The translations under genes and the position numbers were made by a program. From an uncultured Flavobacteriales bacterium (GTDB taxonomy: Bacteria; Bacteroidota; Bacteroidia; Flavobacteriales; BACL11), in contig CALSUJ010000001.1 of assembly GCA_943789505.1 (NCBI GenBank), positions 806,001 through 870,000 on the forward strand: a stretch of DNA of 64,000 nucleotides, read 5' to 3'. The first letter of the stretch is position 1; each line of letters starts with the position of its first letter. Positions 1 to 8,637 of the stretch are shown here, piece after piece. A model generated the notes under the pieces. That model was not told the DNA's origin. It made no database searches and saw only the letters and a program-made list of their open reading frames with translations.

Positions 1-430
1 ATTGTTTTGCATCAGAATTAACTCCATTAAAAAAACTTAACATACTTTGGGATAAAGTAATATAATTATCAAAGGTTATGTTTTTAAAAAATATTTTCTT
101 TATAAAACTACCAATTATTTTATCATTATCAATATAGGAAATATCTGATTTCATAAATTTACGAAGAAATACAATCAAGTAATAAATAAAATCAAAAGGA
201 ACAGCTATATTTGATCTTTTCTGATTAGAATAAACATCTGGTTCTTCTAAAAATAAGAAACTTAAATTATGATTTCTACATGAATTTAATAGATTTTTAA
301 AAAAAATATTTTCAGAATGTTTTCCTCTATTAAAATGATGTGGAGCGTAAAAAATAATACAGTAATGTTTTTTTATAAACGCTAATTTTATAAAATAAAA
401 AAAGGAGAAGAGAAAATAGTATAATCTCAT
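1..430 (-). CDS. Unknown protein of polysaccharide locus, partial (3' end outside window)
   Basis: An open frame begins with ATG at 430-428 and stays open to the left edge, giving about 143 residues without a stop. The ATG overlaps the TGA of the upstream sulfotransferase gene (ATGA overlap), which indicates translational coupling. The N-terminus is hydrophobic (about residues 3-20), followed by a basic segment and the stretch FYAPHHFNRGKHSEN. I do not recognise the family. Its place at the end of an operon with wza, wzc, neuB, neuA and a sulfotransferase suggests a glycosyltransferase or other enzyme of surface polysaccharide assembly, but this is inference from context only. Confidence 0.6.
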   Translation of the reverse strand, partial: MRLYYFLFSFFYFIKLAFIKKHYCIIFYAPHHFNRGKHSENIFFKNLLNSCRNHNLSFLFLEEPDVYSNQKRSNIAVPFDFIYYLIVFLRKFMKSDISYIDNDKIIGSFIKKIFFKNITFDNYITLSQSMLSFFNGVNSDAKQ

Positions 431-1185
431 ATTTTATATCCAAAATAGGGATTTAATTTTTCCATTTCTTTGTTGCAAAATGTTATATCCTCTAATGTAA
501 GTTCTTTAACATACGATCCTTTTCTAGCTTTTCTAACTTTTAAATTATTAGCTTCTTTACCAAAATTACTAAAACCTTCAAGCTGATTTTTTTTCTCTTT
601 TTCTCTCATTATATTAGCAGAACATTCATGATAAATTCTTTCTATAGATTCTTCTGAAATATCTACATTTAAAAAACTTATTACTTTCTTTAAATCTAAA
701 GTATTTTCTAATAAATTTTCATATTTAACAAGTAAAAAATCTTTAGGTTTTGATTTATTATTATACCACATATTAAAGAAATGTATAATTCTTTTAAACC
801 CATAAACATCATGGCTAACAAATTCTGATCTTGAATTAAATTTAAAAGGGTTTCTAGATCTTTTTGTAACTTGATGAAAATTAGAAGCAATTATATCTCT
901 AGGGTCTCTTGATAAAAAAATAACTTTAGCGCGCAAGTATCTAAATCTATTTGTGAATTTAAAAATTAAGTGAGGGTCTTGTCTAGTTCCATTTTCAATT
1001 ATTATTTCACTGCAGTCATGCGTATCTTCAATATAAATACTCTCCCTTCCAGCTTCTTTTAATATGCTTTTCAACATATACATAAGCCAAGTACGTCCTG
1101 AATTTGGAAAAGAAACTAAAAAAACTTGACCAGAAGGATAATATAAAGAAAGTGCTATATCCTTAATATTTCTCCACCATTTCAC
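427..1185 (-). CDS. Sulfotransferase family protein
   Basis: 252-residue protein of the PAPS-dependent sulfotransferase family. The 5'-phosphosulfate loop is seen as SFPNSGRTW near residues 25-33, and the 3'-phosphate-binding segment as VIFLSRDPRDIIASNFH near residues 89-105, with the expected Arg and Ser. The length is usual for carbohydrate sulfotransferases. The start is GTG at 1185-1183, overlapping by one base the TAG stop of the upstream phosphatase segment, so the two are probably co-translated. In a capsule operon with nonulosonate genes the likely role is to add sulfate to a sugar of the exopolysaccharide. Acceptor unknown. No signal peptide, so cytoplasmic. Confidence 0.85.
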   Translation of the reverse strand: MKWWRNIKDIALSLYYPSGQVFLVSFPNSGRTWLMYMLKSILKEAGRESIYIEDTHDCSEIIIENGTRQDPHLIFKFTNRFRYLRAKVIFLSRDPRDIIASNFHQVTKRSRNPFKFNSRSEFVSHDVYGFKRIIHFFNMWYNNKSKPKDFLLVKYENLLENTLDLKKVISFLNVDISEESIERIYHECSANIMREKEKKNQLEGFSNFGKEANNLKVRKARKGSYVKELTLEDITFCNKEMEKLNPYFGYKI

Positions 1186-2329
1186 TATTTAAGTAATAAT
1201 TCAACAAACTCTCTAACTACACCATCACCTCCTTTTTTATTTAGCTGAATAATATTTGGAATGGCTTTAATTTTATCGACTGCATTATTTGGGCAAGCTG
1301 CAATTCCTACATGAGATAAAATACTAAAACAATTAACGTCATCTCCTATGTAAGCGACTTCATCAAGAGAAATATTTTCTTTTATGCACAAATCTTTAAC
1401 TATTTGTAGTTTATCTTTTGCACCATGAAAATCAAAATCAAGACCTAATTTCTTAGCTCTTCTTCTATTTAGCTTCTATCTTCAGTAGTTAAAATTCCTA
1501 CTTTTATTCCAGTTTTTTGAAGAAGTTGAAATCCCATTCCGTCATATGTGCAAAACTTCTTAAATTCATCACCATTTTCCGTATAGTACATTCCAGCATC
1601 AGTTAAAACACCATCAACATCTGATAATAATAATTTTATTTTATTAAAATTAAATTTATAATCAGAAGAATGATTTTTTATAAACAATTGCTCTGCCATT
1701 ATCCAATCCTCCACTTCATCAATCTCAACAAAAGTATATTCTGCCATTTCACAAATACCAATATTACCAGAAATACGGTTATTGTGATAAATTATATTGG
1801 ATACAGAACTAATACAAAATGCACCATTTTCCATAAATGTGCCCTCAAAATCTTGTCTTCTTGGTCGGTTATTATGATCATAATTTAAAGGTATTCCTTC
1901 TTTGCTCCATATAAATCGTTTAATTTTTGCGCAAGCAAAAACTGTATCGTGCTTACTCATAAGTCTTAAGCCATTATTAAAATCCTCAGTACGAGTAAAA
2001 GGAGACGTAGCCTGAACTAACATAAAGGTATCTGAAGATGCTAATTTCGCATAATTAATATACTCTAACATAATAGCCTCAGAGGTTGAATGATCCTGAG
2101 CATTTTCAGCACTTCTATTATACAACTTTACTTTTGAAAAGTTAAATTCTTTAACTATTTTAAATATTTGTTTAGAATCTGTAGCAACAATAATTTCGTC
2201 AACTAATTCTGATTTTTCAAGAGCAAATAAATTCCAATAAATTAAAGGCTTTCCACAGAAATCTTTAATATTCTTACCTGGAATAGATTTACTACCCCCT
2301 CTTGCAGGTATAAATGCTATAACACTCAT
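1185..2329 (-). pseudogene. neuA: NeuA-KdsC-type bifunctional CMP-nonulosonate cytidylyltransferase/phosphatase, one frameshift
   Basis: The N-terminal part (codons 1 to about 225) is a CMP-sialic acid synthetase-like cytidylyltransferase with the nucleotide-binding motif FIPARGGSKSIPGKNI. It is fused to a HAD phosphatase of the KdsC type, which starts at LLLSDVDGVLTD (about residue 233). The frame closes at a TAA at 1471-1469, after TTEDRS. The rest of the phosphatase continues in another frame (RAKKLGLDFDFHG, then YIGDDVNC) to the stop at 1187-1185. One missing A near 1475 restores the frame with the spacing expected for the family. This is either a real disruption of the phosphatase half or a sequence error. 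The start ATG overlaps the neuB stop by 4 bp. Role: activation of a nonulosonic acid to its CMP form, and dephosphorylation of a 9-phosphate precursor. Confidence 0.8.
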
Positions 2330-3195
2330 TCCGACCTATATTTTTCATATCCTCCTTTTGGCTTTTCAATATCCAAAATATCTTCTTTTTTAAAAGTTAA
2401 TGCTTTTTGAACTGCCCTTAAATCTCTTGCTAATTTCCTCATTCCAGTTGGTTCTAACGAAAATACTTGATCTGTTCCTTTCCAAACTCTATCTATTGTA
2501 AAATGTCTTTCAAACCATTCTGCACCTAATGTGTACGCGGCTATATCAATAGCTATACCATGATGATGACCTGAAAAACCAATCTTATCGACACGATCAC
2601 CAAAAGTTTTTTTTAATCTTACAATCTCCAACAAACAAACATCTTCAAAAGGAACAGGATAACCAGAAGTGCATGCATAGATTACTAATCTATTTCCTTG
2701 ATTAGTTTTTTCAAAAAATTGCACTATTTCTTCTTCTTGGATTTTTGTAGTCATTCCAAAAGAAATATGTACACCTCCTTTATATTCATCTCTTAAAATC
2801 CTTAACATTGCAAAATGGTTATTACAAGCCGAAGGAACCTTAATATAATCTGGTTTTAAAGTGATAATCTCTTTTGCAGAAGATACATCAAAAGTGGAAG
2901 AAGAATATATAATCCCTAAACTTTCTGCATAATCTTTGAGTTCTCTATGTTGATCAATAGAAAATTCTAAGAATTCTCTATGCACACCATAAGGCTCTCC
3001 AAATGAATGCATTTTGTTTGGATGAGGAGTGTAAAATTGCTTCTTTGTAAGAAACTCTTTATTATTTCTTTTCTGAAATTTTGCAACAGTTGCATTTCCA
3101 TCTGCGGCAACTTTTATCATTTGTTTTGCAATCTCAATATCTCCTTGGTGATTACAGCATATTTCAGCAGCAATATTTGGATTTTTATAATTCAT
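2326..3195 (-). CDS. neuB: N-acetylneuraminate (nonulosonate) synthase, SAF-less
   Basis: 289-residue TIM-barrel enzyme of the NeuB/SpsE family, which condenses phosphoenolpyruvate with an N-acyl hexosamine to make a nine-carbon 2-keto-3-deoxy acid. Visible signatures are AAEICCNHQGD at the N-terminus, KFQKRNN, SSTFD, IKVPSACNNH, GFSGHHHG and AEWFERHFTIDR. Family members are usually about 340-350 residues with a C-terminal antifreeze-like SAF domain; this protein ends soon after the barrel (KPKGGYEKYRSE) and lacks that domain. The gene lies between wzc and neuA and overlaps neuA by 4 bp, in the same operon. The exact sugar (sialic, legionaminic or pseudaminic type) cannot be told from sequence. 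Confidence 0.88.
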   Translation of the reverse strand: MNYKNPNIAAEICCNHQGDIEIAKQMIKVAADGNATVAKFQKRNNKEFLTKKQFYTPHPNKMHSFGEPYGVHREFLEFSIDQHRELKDYAESLGIIYSSSTFDVSSAKEIITLKPDYIKVPSACNNHFAMLRILRDEYKGGVHISFGMTTKIQEEEIVQFFEKTNQGNRLVIYACTSGYPVPFEDVCLLEIVRLKKTFGDRVDKIGFSGHHHGIAIDIAAYTLGAEWFERHFTIDRVWKGTDQVFSLEPTGMRKLARDLRAVQKALTFKKEDILDIEKPKGGYEKYRSE

Positions 3196-3200
3196 AACTA

Positions 3201-5564
3201 TTATTTTTTCAAATTATTATTTTCACTAAAATACTCTGAACTTTCAGTATATCCATATTTATTTCCATAACCATAGCCATAACCGTAGCCATAACCGTAG
3301 CCGTAGCCATACCTACCATAAGCACCACTACCCTCCTTTACATCATTAAAAATAAGATGAATATCCCCTAATCTCTCATTAACATACATATCATTAGCAT
3401 ATGACAATAATCCTTTTCTAGAATAATCCTGTCTTGCTACGTATAAATTAATATCTGAATAATCCATTAAGCTTAATGAATCAGCAACTAAGCCCAGCGG
3501 CGGTGTATCTAAAATAATAATATCATAGTTTTCTTTTAATACATCTATCATCTTTCCAAATTTATCACTCAATAAAGCATCAGATGGATTATTTGGTATA
3601 GGTCCTGAAACCAAAATATCTAAATTTTCAATATCTGATTGCACAATTACTTCACTTAATGATTTATCACCAAGTATGTGATTAGTAATACCAATATCAT
3701 TTTTAAGTCCAAAATCAACATACATTCTTGGTCTTCTTAAATCAGCTCCTACAACTAAAGTCTTTTTACCTGATTTTGCAAACACAATAGCTAGGTTTTG
3801 AGCGATGTAGGTTTTCCCCTCTCCGCTAATTGATGAGGTAACTAAATATATTTTCTTAAAATTATCAGGATTAAAAAAGTTTAAATTAGAACGTAAAGCT
3901 CTAAAGCCTTCAAAAACAGCTGACTTAGGGTTCTGTTGAGATAGTAAGGTATTACCACTATTATTGCTACCAATTATGCTTAAAACAGGAATAGATGTAG
4001 CTTTTTCCAAATCAATTCTAGTAAGTATTTTTTCGTTTGTCAACTCTTTAATTAAAAGCACAACAGTAGGTATTACTAAAGCTAAAAGTAATGCAATTAA
4101 ATAATTTTTTGATTTGTCAGGATCAACAGGTTCTTTAGATAAAAAAATAGAAGGCTCAAGTACTTTAACATCGGTAATATTAGAAGAAGAAGTAATTTTG
4201 GCTTCTGCCCTTTTTTGTAATAGGAAAATATAAATATTTTCAGAAATAGATTGTAAGCGCTCAATACTTAACAGTTCTCTCTCTACTTTAGGAATATCTC
4301 TTAATGAAGCTTCCATTTTATTAATTCGATTTTTAAAGCCAGTAATTAATAAATTATTAGTTGACTTACTTAAATTAATTGCTTCTTTAAGATTAATTAC
4401 TAATTGCATAATTTGACGATTATATTGAGAAACTGAAGGATTATTGATTTGCCCTCCATCAACTAAAATGTTTTTCTTAACTTGTAACTCAACTAATTGA
4501 TTTATTATCATATTTAATCCTACATCACTAACACCGAAAGAATTTGAAACGCTAATACTTTCTAAATTATCACCATCATTAATATAATTTTCAAGATAAA
4601 TGTAATAATTGTTAAGACTTTTGCTTTTAGCTAACTCTGTATCTACATTAACAATATTGGTATAAATGCTTTGTGCCTTTAAACTTAAATCAGTAATCTT
4701 GTTATTGTTCTTATATTCTTGTATTTTCAGTTCAATTAGGGAAAGTGAATCGATCATTTCTTCTAACTGACCATTTATAAACAAAACAGTGTTTTTTGAA
4801 GCTATGTTTTTTTCTGATAGCTCACCTTTAATATAATTTTCAGTTAATTTATTTAAAAATTTAACTCCTTTTAATTGATCCTCTTCTAAAATTGAAATGT
4901 CAATCACAGTTGACTTTACATCCTTTTGTGTAATTAAAATCTTCTTTTGATACGACAGAGTGAGTTTTTTTAAATCCTTAAATTTAACAACAGTACTAGG
5001 AATATATAAATTATTTATAGAATACCTAGCATCTAAATTAACCCTAATCTTTGTCTTCTTAAAACTAATTTCCTCTCCAAACTGATAATTATGTTGATTA
5101 CCGTCATAAATTAAGGTGAAATTTTTAGTATCAATATATTCAATAATAATACTCTTTCCAATTAATTTAGTTACATCATTACATTCAAGTTTAATTGGTG
5201 CAATAAAAGTTTCAGACTCTTTAATAGTGCCGGAAATAAAATAACTAATATCAAAACCCAAATCAGATAATGTTGAGTAAACTAAAGGATATGATTTAAG
5301 AATTAGTACTTTGTTCTCTATACTGATATTACTACTTCCCATTGCTTTCTCAAACATTAAGTCGGAAGCAGATCCCAATGAATTATTTTCCTTTATAAGA
5401 ATAGATGTCTCAACCAAATATAGCTCATTAGTATATCGGTTATATAAAAAAGCAATAGTAAAAGTAAATAATAAACTTAATACAAAAAAGCGCCAGCTAT
5501 TAATTATTTTAAAGAAGAACTGTCTAAGATCTACTATCTCATCCAATTGATTATCATTTTTCAT
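3201..5564 (-). CDS. wzc: Wzc-type polysaccharide co-polymerase / tyrosine autokinase
   Basis: 787-residue inner-membrane protein. It has an N-terminal Wzz-like chain-length domain with a first membrane segment near residues 26-46, a long periplasmic coiled region, a second membrane segment near residues 485-505 (LIALLLALVIPTVVLLI) and a C-terminal BY-kinase domain. The kinase shows Walker A SISGEGKT (about 578-585), Walker A' VVGADLRRPRM and Walker B IIILDTPPLG (about 686). The C-terminus holds a run of alternating Tyr and Gly followed by more tyrosines, the usual autophosphorylation cluster. Phosphorylation cycling is known to control polymer length and export together with Wza, which is encoded 2 bp upstream. 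First part of the nonulosonate/sulfotransferase operon. Confidence 0.93.
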   Translation of the reverse strand: MKNDNQLDEIVDLRQFFFKIINSWRFFVLSLLFTFTIAFLYNRYTNELYLVETSILIKENNSLGSASDLMFEKAMGSSNISIENKVLILKSYPLVYSTLSDLGFDISYFISGTIKESETFIAPIKLECNDVTKLIGKSIIIEYIDTKNFTLIYDGNQHNYQFGEEISFKKTKIRVNLDARYSINNLYIPSTVVKFKDLKKLTLSYQKKILITQKDVKSTVIDISILEEDQLKGVKFLNKLTENYIKGELSEKNIASKNTVLFINGQLEEMIDSLSLIELKIQEYKNNNKITDLSLKAQSIYTNIVNVDTELAKSKSLNNYYIYLENYINDGDNLESISVSNSFGVSDVGLNMIINQLVELQVKKNILVDGGQINNPSVSQYNRQIMQLVINLKEAINLSKSTNNLLITGFKNRINKMEASLRDIPKVERELLSIERLQSISENIYIFLLQKRAEAKITSSSNITDVKVLEPSIFLSKEPVDPDKSKNYLIALLLALVIPTVVLLIKELTNEKILTRIDLEKATSIPVLSIIGSNNSGNTLLSQQNPKSAVFEGFRALRSNLNFFNPDNFKKIYLVTSSISGEGKTYIAQNLAIVFAKSGKKTLVVGADLRRPRMYVDFGLKNDIGITNHILGDKSLSEVIVQSDIENLDILVSGPIPNNPSDALLSDKFGKMIDVLKENYDIIILDTPPLGLVADSLSLMDYSDINLYVARQDYSRKGLLSYANDMYVNERLGDIHLIFNDVKEGSGAYGRYGYGYGYGYGYGYGYGNKYGYTESSEYFSENNNLKK
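3262..3318. repeat. Tandem 6-bp repeat coding (Tyr-Gly)n in Wzc tail
   Basis: Near-perfect tandem copies of a hexamer (GGYTAY on the coding strand) encode alternating Tyr and Gly residues near codons 749-768 of wzc. Such a tract can gain or lose units by replication slippage and so change the number of phosphorylatable tyrosines. Confidence 0.8.
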
Positions 5565-5566
5565 CG

Positions 5567-6337
5567 TTAGTTATTGTTGATTAATAGATAAAGTGTTACT
5601 GCTGATATTGACAGGGAAATCAAGTTTGGTAAGCTAGAAAACGAATAAAATCTTTTATTTAATTGAGGTACATAAATTACATCATTTGGTTGCAACATGA
5701 AATTAGGATCATTTAATGTTTGTATATCTGTTAAGTCCACATAAAAAATTTGATTTAATTCATTACTATTTCTAATAATTTTAATTTTTTTTATGTTACC
5801 AAACTCTGTAATGTCATTAGCTAAACTTAAAGCATATAAAATATTTGCATCTGGATTAACTACAATGAAATTTCCAGGCTTATTTACAGAACCTAAAACA
5901 CTTATTTCAAAGTTAATGATATTTAGTTTTATTATTGGCTGCTCAAAGTAAGAAACTGCAATATTTTTTATAATACTCTCTAGCTCTCTTAACGTAAATC
6001 CTACAGCTCTTATTTTACCTAGAGAAGGTAAATCCAAGAATCCACCTTCTTTAATTAGGTAGCCATACAAATATGGATTTTGTACAATTAGTTGAGAATT
6101 TGATGTCTGTTCTTTGTTAAAGAAATCATTTTGCTGATTGGTAACTGTACTAATTTGTACTGATATTAAATCACCAACTTGTAATAAGTATTTATCTGAA
6201 TTCAACTTAATTTCTGACACAACCTTTGATGTCTGAAAATATTCTAAATCTTTATTTGTGACACAAGACGAAAAAGAAAAAAGTAGTACTAAAAGTAGTA
6301 CCGGAAATTTTGATATTACAAAAAAAAATTTGTTCAT
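5567..6337 (-). CDS. wza: Polysaccharide export outer-membrane lipoprotein (Wza-like)
   Basis: 256-residue lipoprotein with a signal peptide and lipobox ending FSFSSC (Cys about residue 25). It is followed by the Poly_export domain (YLLQVGDLISVQI, then YLIKEGGFLDLPSLGKIRAVG) and a SLBB domain (ISVLGSVNKPGNFIV). It ends with a hydrophobic stretch (LPNLISLSISAVTLYLLI) that could be the outer-membrane helix. It forms the outer-membrane channel for capsule or exopolysaccharide and works with the Wzc kinase encoded 2 bp downstream. It is the first gene seen of this operon; about 85 bp separate it from the E1 gene upstream. Confidence 0.92.
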   Translation of the reverse strand: MNKFFFVISKFPVLLLVLLFSFSSCVTNKDLEYFQTSKVVSEIKLNSDKYLLQVGDLISVQISTVTNQQNDFFNKEQTSNSQLIVQNPYLYGYLIKEGGFLDLPSLGKIRAVGFTLRELESIIKNIAVSYFEQPIIKLNIINFEISVLGSVNKPGNFIVVNPDANILYALSLANDITEFGNIKKIKIIRNSNELNQIFYVDLTDIQTLNDPNFMLQPNDVIYVPQLNKRFYSFSSLPNLISLSISAVTLYLLINNN

Positions 6338-6422
6338 GAGATTACGATTCTTTACTTGAATTATGATTTACAAATATGACAAAAAAATTTAAATAGACAA
6401 TGCAGAAAGAACTAATACAATT

Positions 6423-8399
6423 CTAGTATAAAAGCAAGTCTTTTAATTGAGTTTCAAAGCGTGCTTTAGCTAAAAACTCATCTTCTAATTCAAAAGCAAA
6501 AGGAACAGGTGTATCCATTGATGCTGAACGCTTTACGGGAGCGTCTAAATATTCAAAACATTCATCAGCAATTATAGCTGACAAATCAGCCCCAAAACCA
6601 CCAATCATACAGTCCTCATGCAATACAATAGCCTTTCCCGTTTTCTTTACTGAATCCAAAACAGCCAATTTATCCAAAGGAACAAGTGTTCTTAAATCAA
6701 TCAAATCTGCAGAAATATCAGAATTATTTTTCAAAACCTCCAAAGCCCAATGTACTCCCATTCCATATGTAATAATACTTACATCAGTTCCTTTTTTAAT
6801 ATGATTTGCTTTTCCTATTTCGGTCGTAAAATAAGCATCTGAAACATTTCCACTTAAGCTTCTGTATAAAGCTTTATGTTCAAAATACATTACCGGGTTT
6901 GTATCATTAATAGCAGCATTCAACAAACCTTTTGCATCCTCAGGAAAAGCAGGGTAAACTACTTTTAAACCTGGAGTATGAGTAAACCATGCTTCATTAG
7001 ACTGAGAGTGAAATGGACCTGCTCCTACGCCTGCTCCTGTAGGCATACGCACTACAACATCTACTTTTTCGCCCCATCTGTAATGAGTTTTTGCTAAGTT
7101 ATTAATAATCGGATTGAAACCTGAAGTAACGAAATCAGCAAATTGCATTTCCATTACGGATTTGTATCCGTTAATTGACAATCCTAATGCAGCACTTACT
7201 ATGGCTGATTCGCAAATAGGTGTGTTACGCACTCTATCTCTGCCAAATTTATTCATAAAACCATCCGTGATTTTAAATACGCCTCCATAATCAGCTATGT
7301 CTTGACCCATGAGAATCAAATTATCATGTTTTTGCATGGATTGTTTCAGTCCATCAGATATAGCATCAATAAATCGTTTATCAGTCTTATCATTAGAAGG
7401 CTTAATAATTTCAGGATTATGAGGAGCATAAATATCAGCCAATTCTTTTTCAGGATTTGATGCTATCCTTGGCTCTGAGTCAGCAATAGCCCAAGCCGTA
7501 TTTATTTCAGCTTTTATTTTCTTCTTTAATGCGTCTATTTCATCTTGAGTAATCAATTTTTCTATCAATAAAAAAGCTTCATAATTTTCAACAGGATCTT
7601 TTTTAGCCCACATTTCCATTAGGTCATGCGGTATATATTTTGTCCCAGAAGCTTCTTCATGTCCTCTCATTCTAAAACTCATACATTCCAAAATAACAGG
7701 CTTAGAATTTTTTGCAATCTGTTCTTTTATATCCTTAATAGCAGCATATACTTCTAAGATATTATTTCCATCAATCGTGTAAGCATCCATTCCGTAACCA
7801 ATTCCCTTATCTGCAAATTGCTTACATCTGAATTGTTCAGAGCTTGGAGTGGATAAGCCATATCCATTATTTTCAATAACAAATATTACTGGCAAATCCC
7901 AAACTGCCGCTACATTAAGTGCTTCATGAAAATCACCTTCACTTGCACCACCATCACCTGTAAAAACAGCAGTTGTTTTTTTATTATCTTTTAATTTATT
8001 AGCCAAAGCAATTCCATCAGCTACTCCTAATTGAGGTCCTAAATGAGATATCATTCCAATAATATTGTACTCCTGAGTCCCAAAATGAAAAGAACGATCC
8101 CGACCTTTTGTAAAACCATTCGCTTTTCCTTGAAATTGTGAAAACAAACGATTTAAAGGCACATTTTTAGTAGTAAAAACACCTAAATTTCTATGCATTG
8201 GCAGTATATATTCATCCTGATTTAAGGCTGCCGCAACGCCTACAGATATAGCCTCCTGACCTATTCCTGAAAACCATTTTGAAATTTTACCTTGTCGCAA
8301 TAAAATTAACATCTTCTCCTCTACTAGTCTTGGTGTTAAAATAGACTTATATAAGTCCAATAACTCAATATCTGAAATTCCTTTTCTATTAAATTGCAT
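6423..8399 (-). CDS. 2-oxoacid dehydrogenase E1, fused alpha and beta subunits
   Basis: 658-residue thiamine diphosphate enzyme in which the E1 alpha (residues 1 to about 320) and beta (about 335-658) chains are fused. The ThDP-binding motif starts GDGGASEGDFHEALN and continues to the Asn-Asn-Gly of VIENNGYG. The alpha half also has the IGQEAISVG and RGHEEASGT segments. The beta half has MGQDIADYGGVFK and MEMQFADF, and ends with the transketolase C domain (VLHEDCMIGGFGADLS). Fused E1 proteins of this kind are common in Bacteroidota and are annotated as branched-chain 2-oxoacid or pyruvate dehydrogenase E1; the substrate cannot be decided here. No E2 or E3 gene is adjacent, so it probably assembles with subunits encoded elsewhere. 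Confidence 0.9.
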   Translation of the reverse strand: MQFNRKGISDIELLDLYKSILTPRLVEEKMLILLRQGKISKWFSGIGQEAISVGVAAALNQDEYILPMHRNLGVFTTKNVPLNRLFSQFQGKANGFTKGRDRSFHFGTQEYNIIGMISHLGPQLGVADGIALANKLKDNKKTTAVFTGDGGASEGDFHEALNVAAVWDLPVIFVIENNGYGLSTPSSEQFRCKQFADKGIGYGMDAYTIDGNNILEVYAAIKDIKEQIAKNSKPVILECMSFRMRGHEEASGTKYIPHDLMEMWAKKDPVENYEAFLLIEKLITQDEIDALKKKIKAEINTAWAIADSEPRIASNPEKELADIYAPHNPEIIKPSNDKTDKRFIDAISDGLKQSMQKHDNLILMGQDIADYGGVFKITDGFMNKFGRDRVRNTPICESAIVSAALGLSINGYKSVMEMQFADFVTSGFNPIINNLAKTHYRWGEKVDVVVRMPTGAGVGAGPFHSQSNEAWFTHTPGLKVVYPAFPEDAKGLLNAAINDTNPVMYFEHKALYRSLSGNVSDAYFTTEIGKANHIKKGTDVSIITYGMGVHWALEVLKNNSDISADLIDLRTLVPLDKLAVLDSVKKTGKAIVLHEDCMIGGFGADLSAIIADECFEYLDAPVKRSASMDTPVPFAFELEDEFLAKARFETQLKDLLLY

Positions 8400-8462
8400 C
8401 TTTGATTTTGTTTGGTGCCAAAACTACTTAATATTTTCTTTACTTTGTTTAAAATTGAAAAG

Positions 8463-8579
8463 ATGAATTGGCAAGAAATAGCAATAGGAATTATATTAGG
8501 TTTGGCATTATATTTTCTATATAAAAAATTTACAAAAAAGGATAACAATTGCAATAGCGGAAGTTGTTGTGATAATTAA
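8463..8579 (+). CDS. FeoB-associated Cys-rich membrane protein (small)
   Basis: A 38-residue protein beginning MNWQEIAIGIILGLALYF, with one membrane segment, then a basic stretch KKFTKKD and a Cys-rich tail NCNSGSCCDN. This layout (one helix, Lys-rich link, short Cys/Gly/Ser end) is that of the small FeoB-associated proteins of Bacteroidota, thought to take part in ferrous iron uptake. FeoA and FeoB are not next to it, so it stands alone here, in the gap between the E1 gene and the LTA-synthase-like gene. Start ATG at 8463, stop TAA at 8577-8579. Confidence 0.7.
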   Translation: MNWQEIAIGIILGLALYFLYKKFTKKDNNCNSGSCCDN

Positions 8580-8637
8580 TTCTATAAAATATGAACAATG
8601 GATATAATAAATTTGTGATAATTATCAAAAATTATAA

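Noticed and set aside
3262-3318. Possible CRISPR-like repeat
   Set aside because: Six-base tandem units without spacers, in frame in wzc.
8336-8554. 72-codon minus-strand ORF overlapping the E1 start and the small FeoB-type gene
   Set aside because: Shadow frame; the plus strand carries a better supported 38-residue gene.
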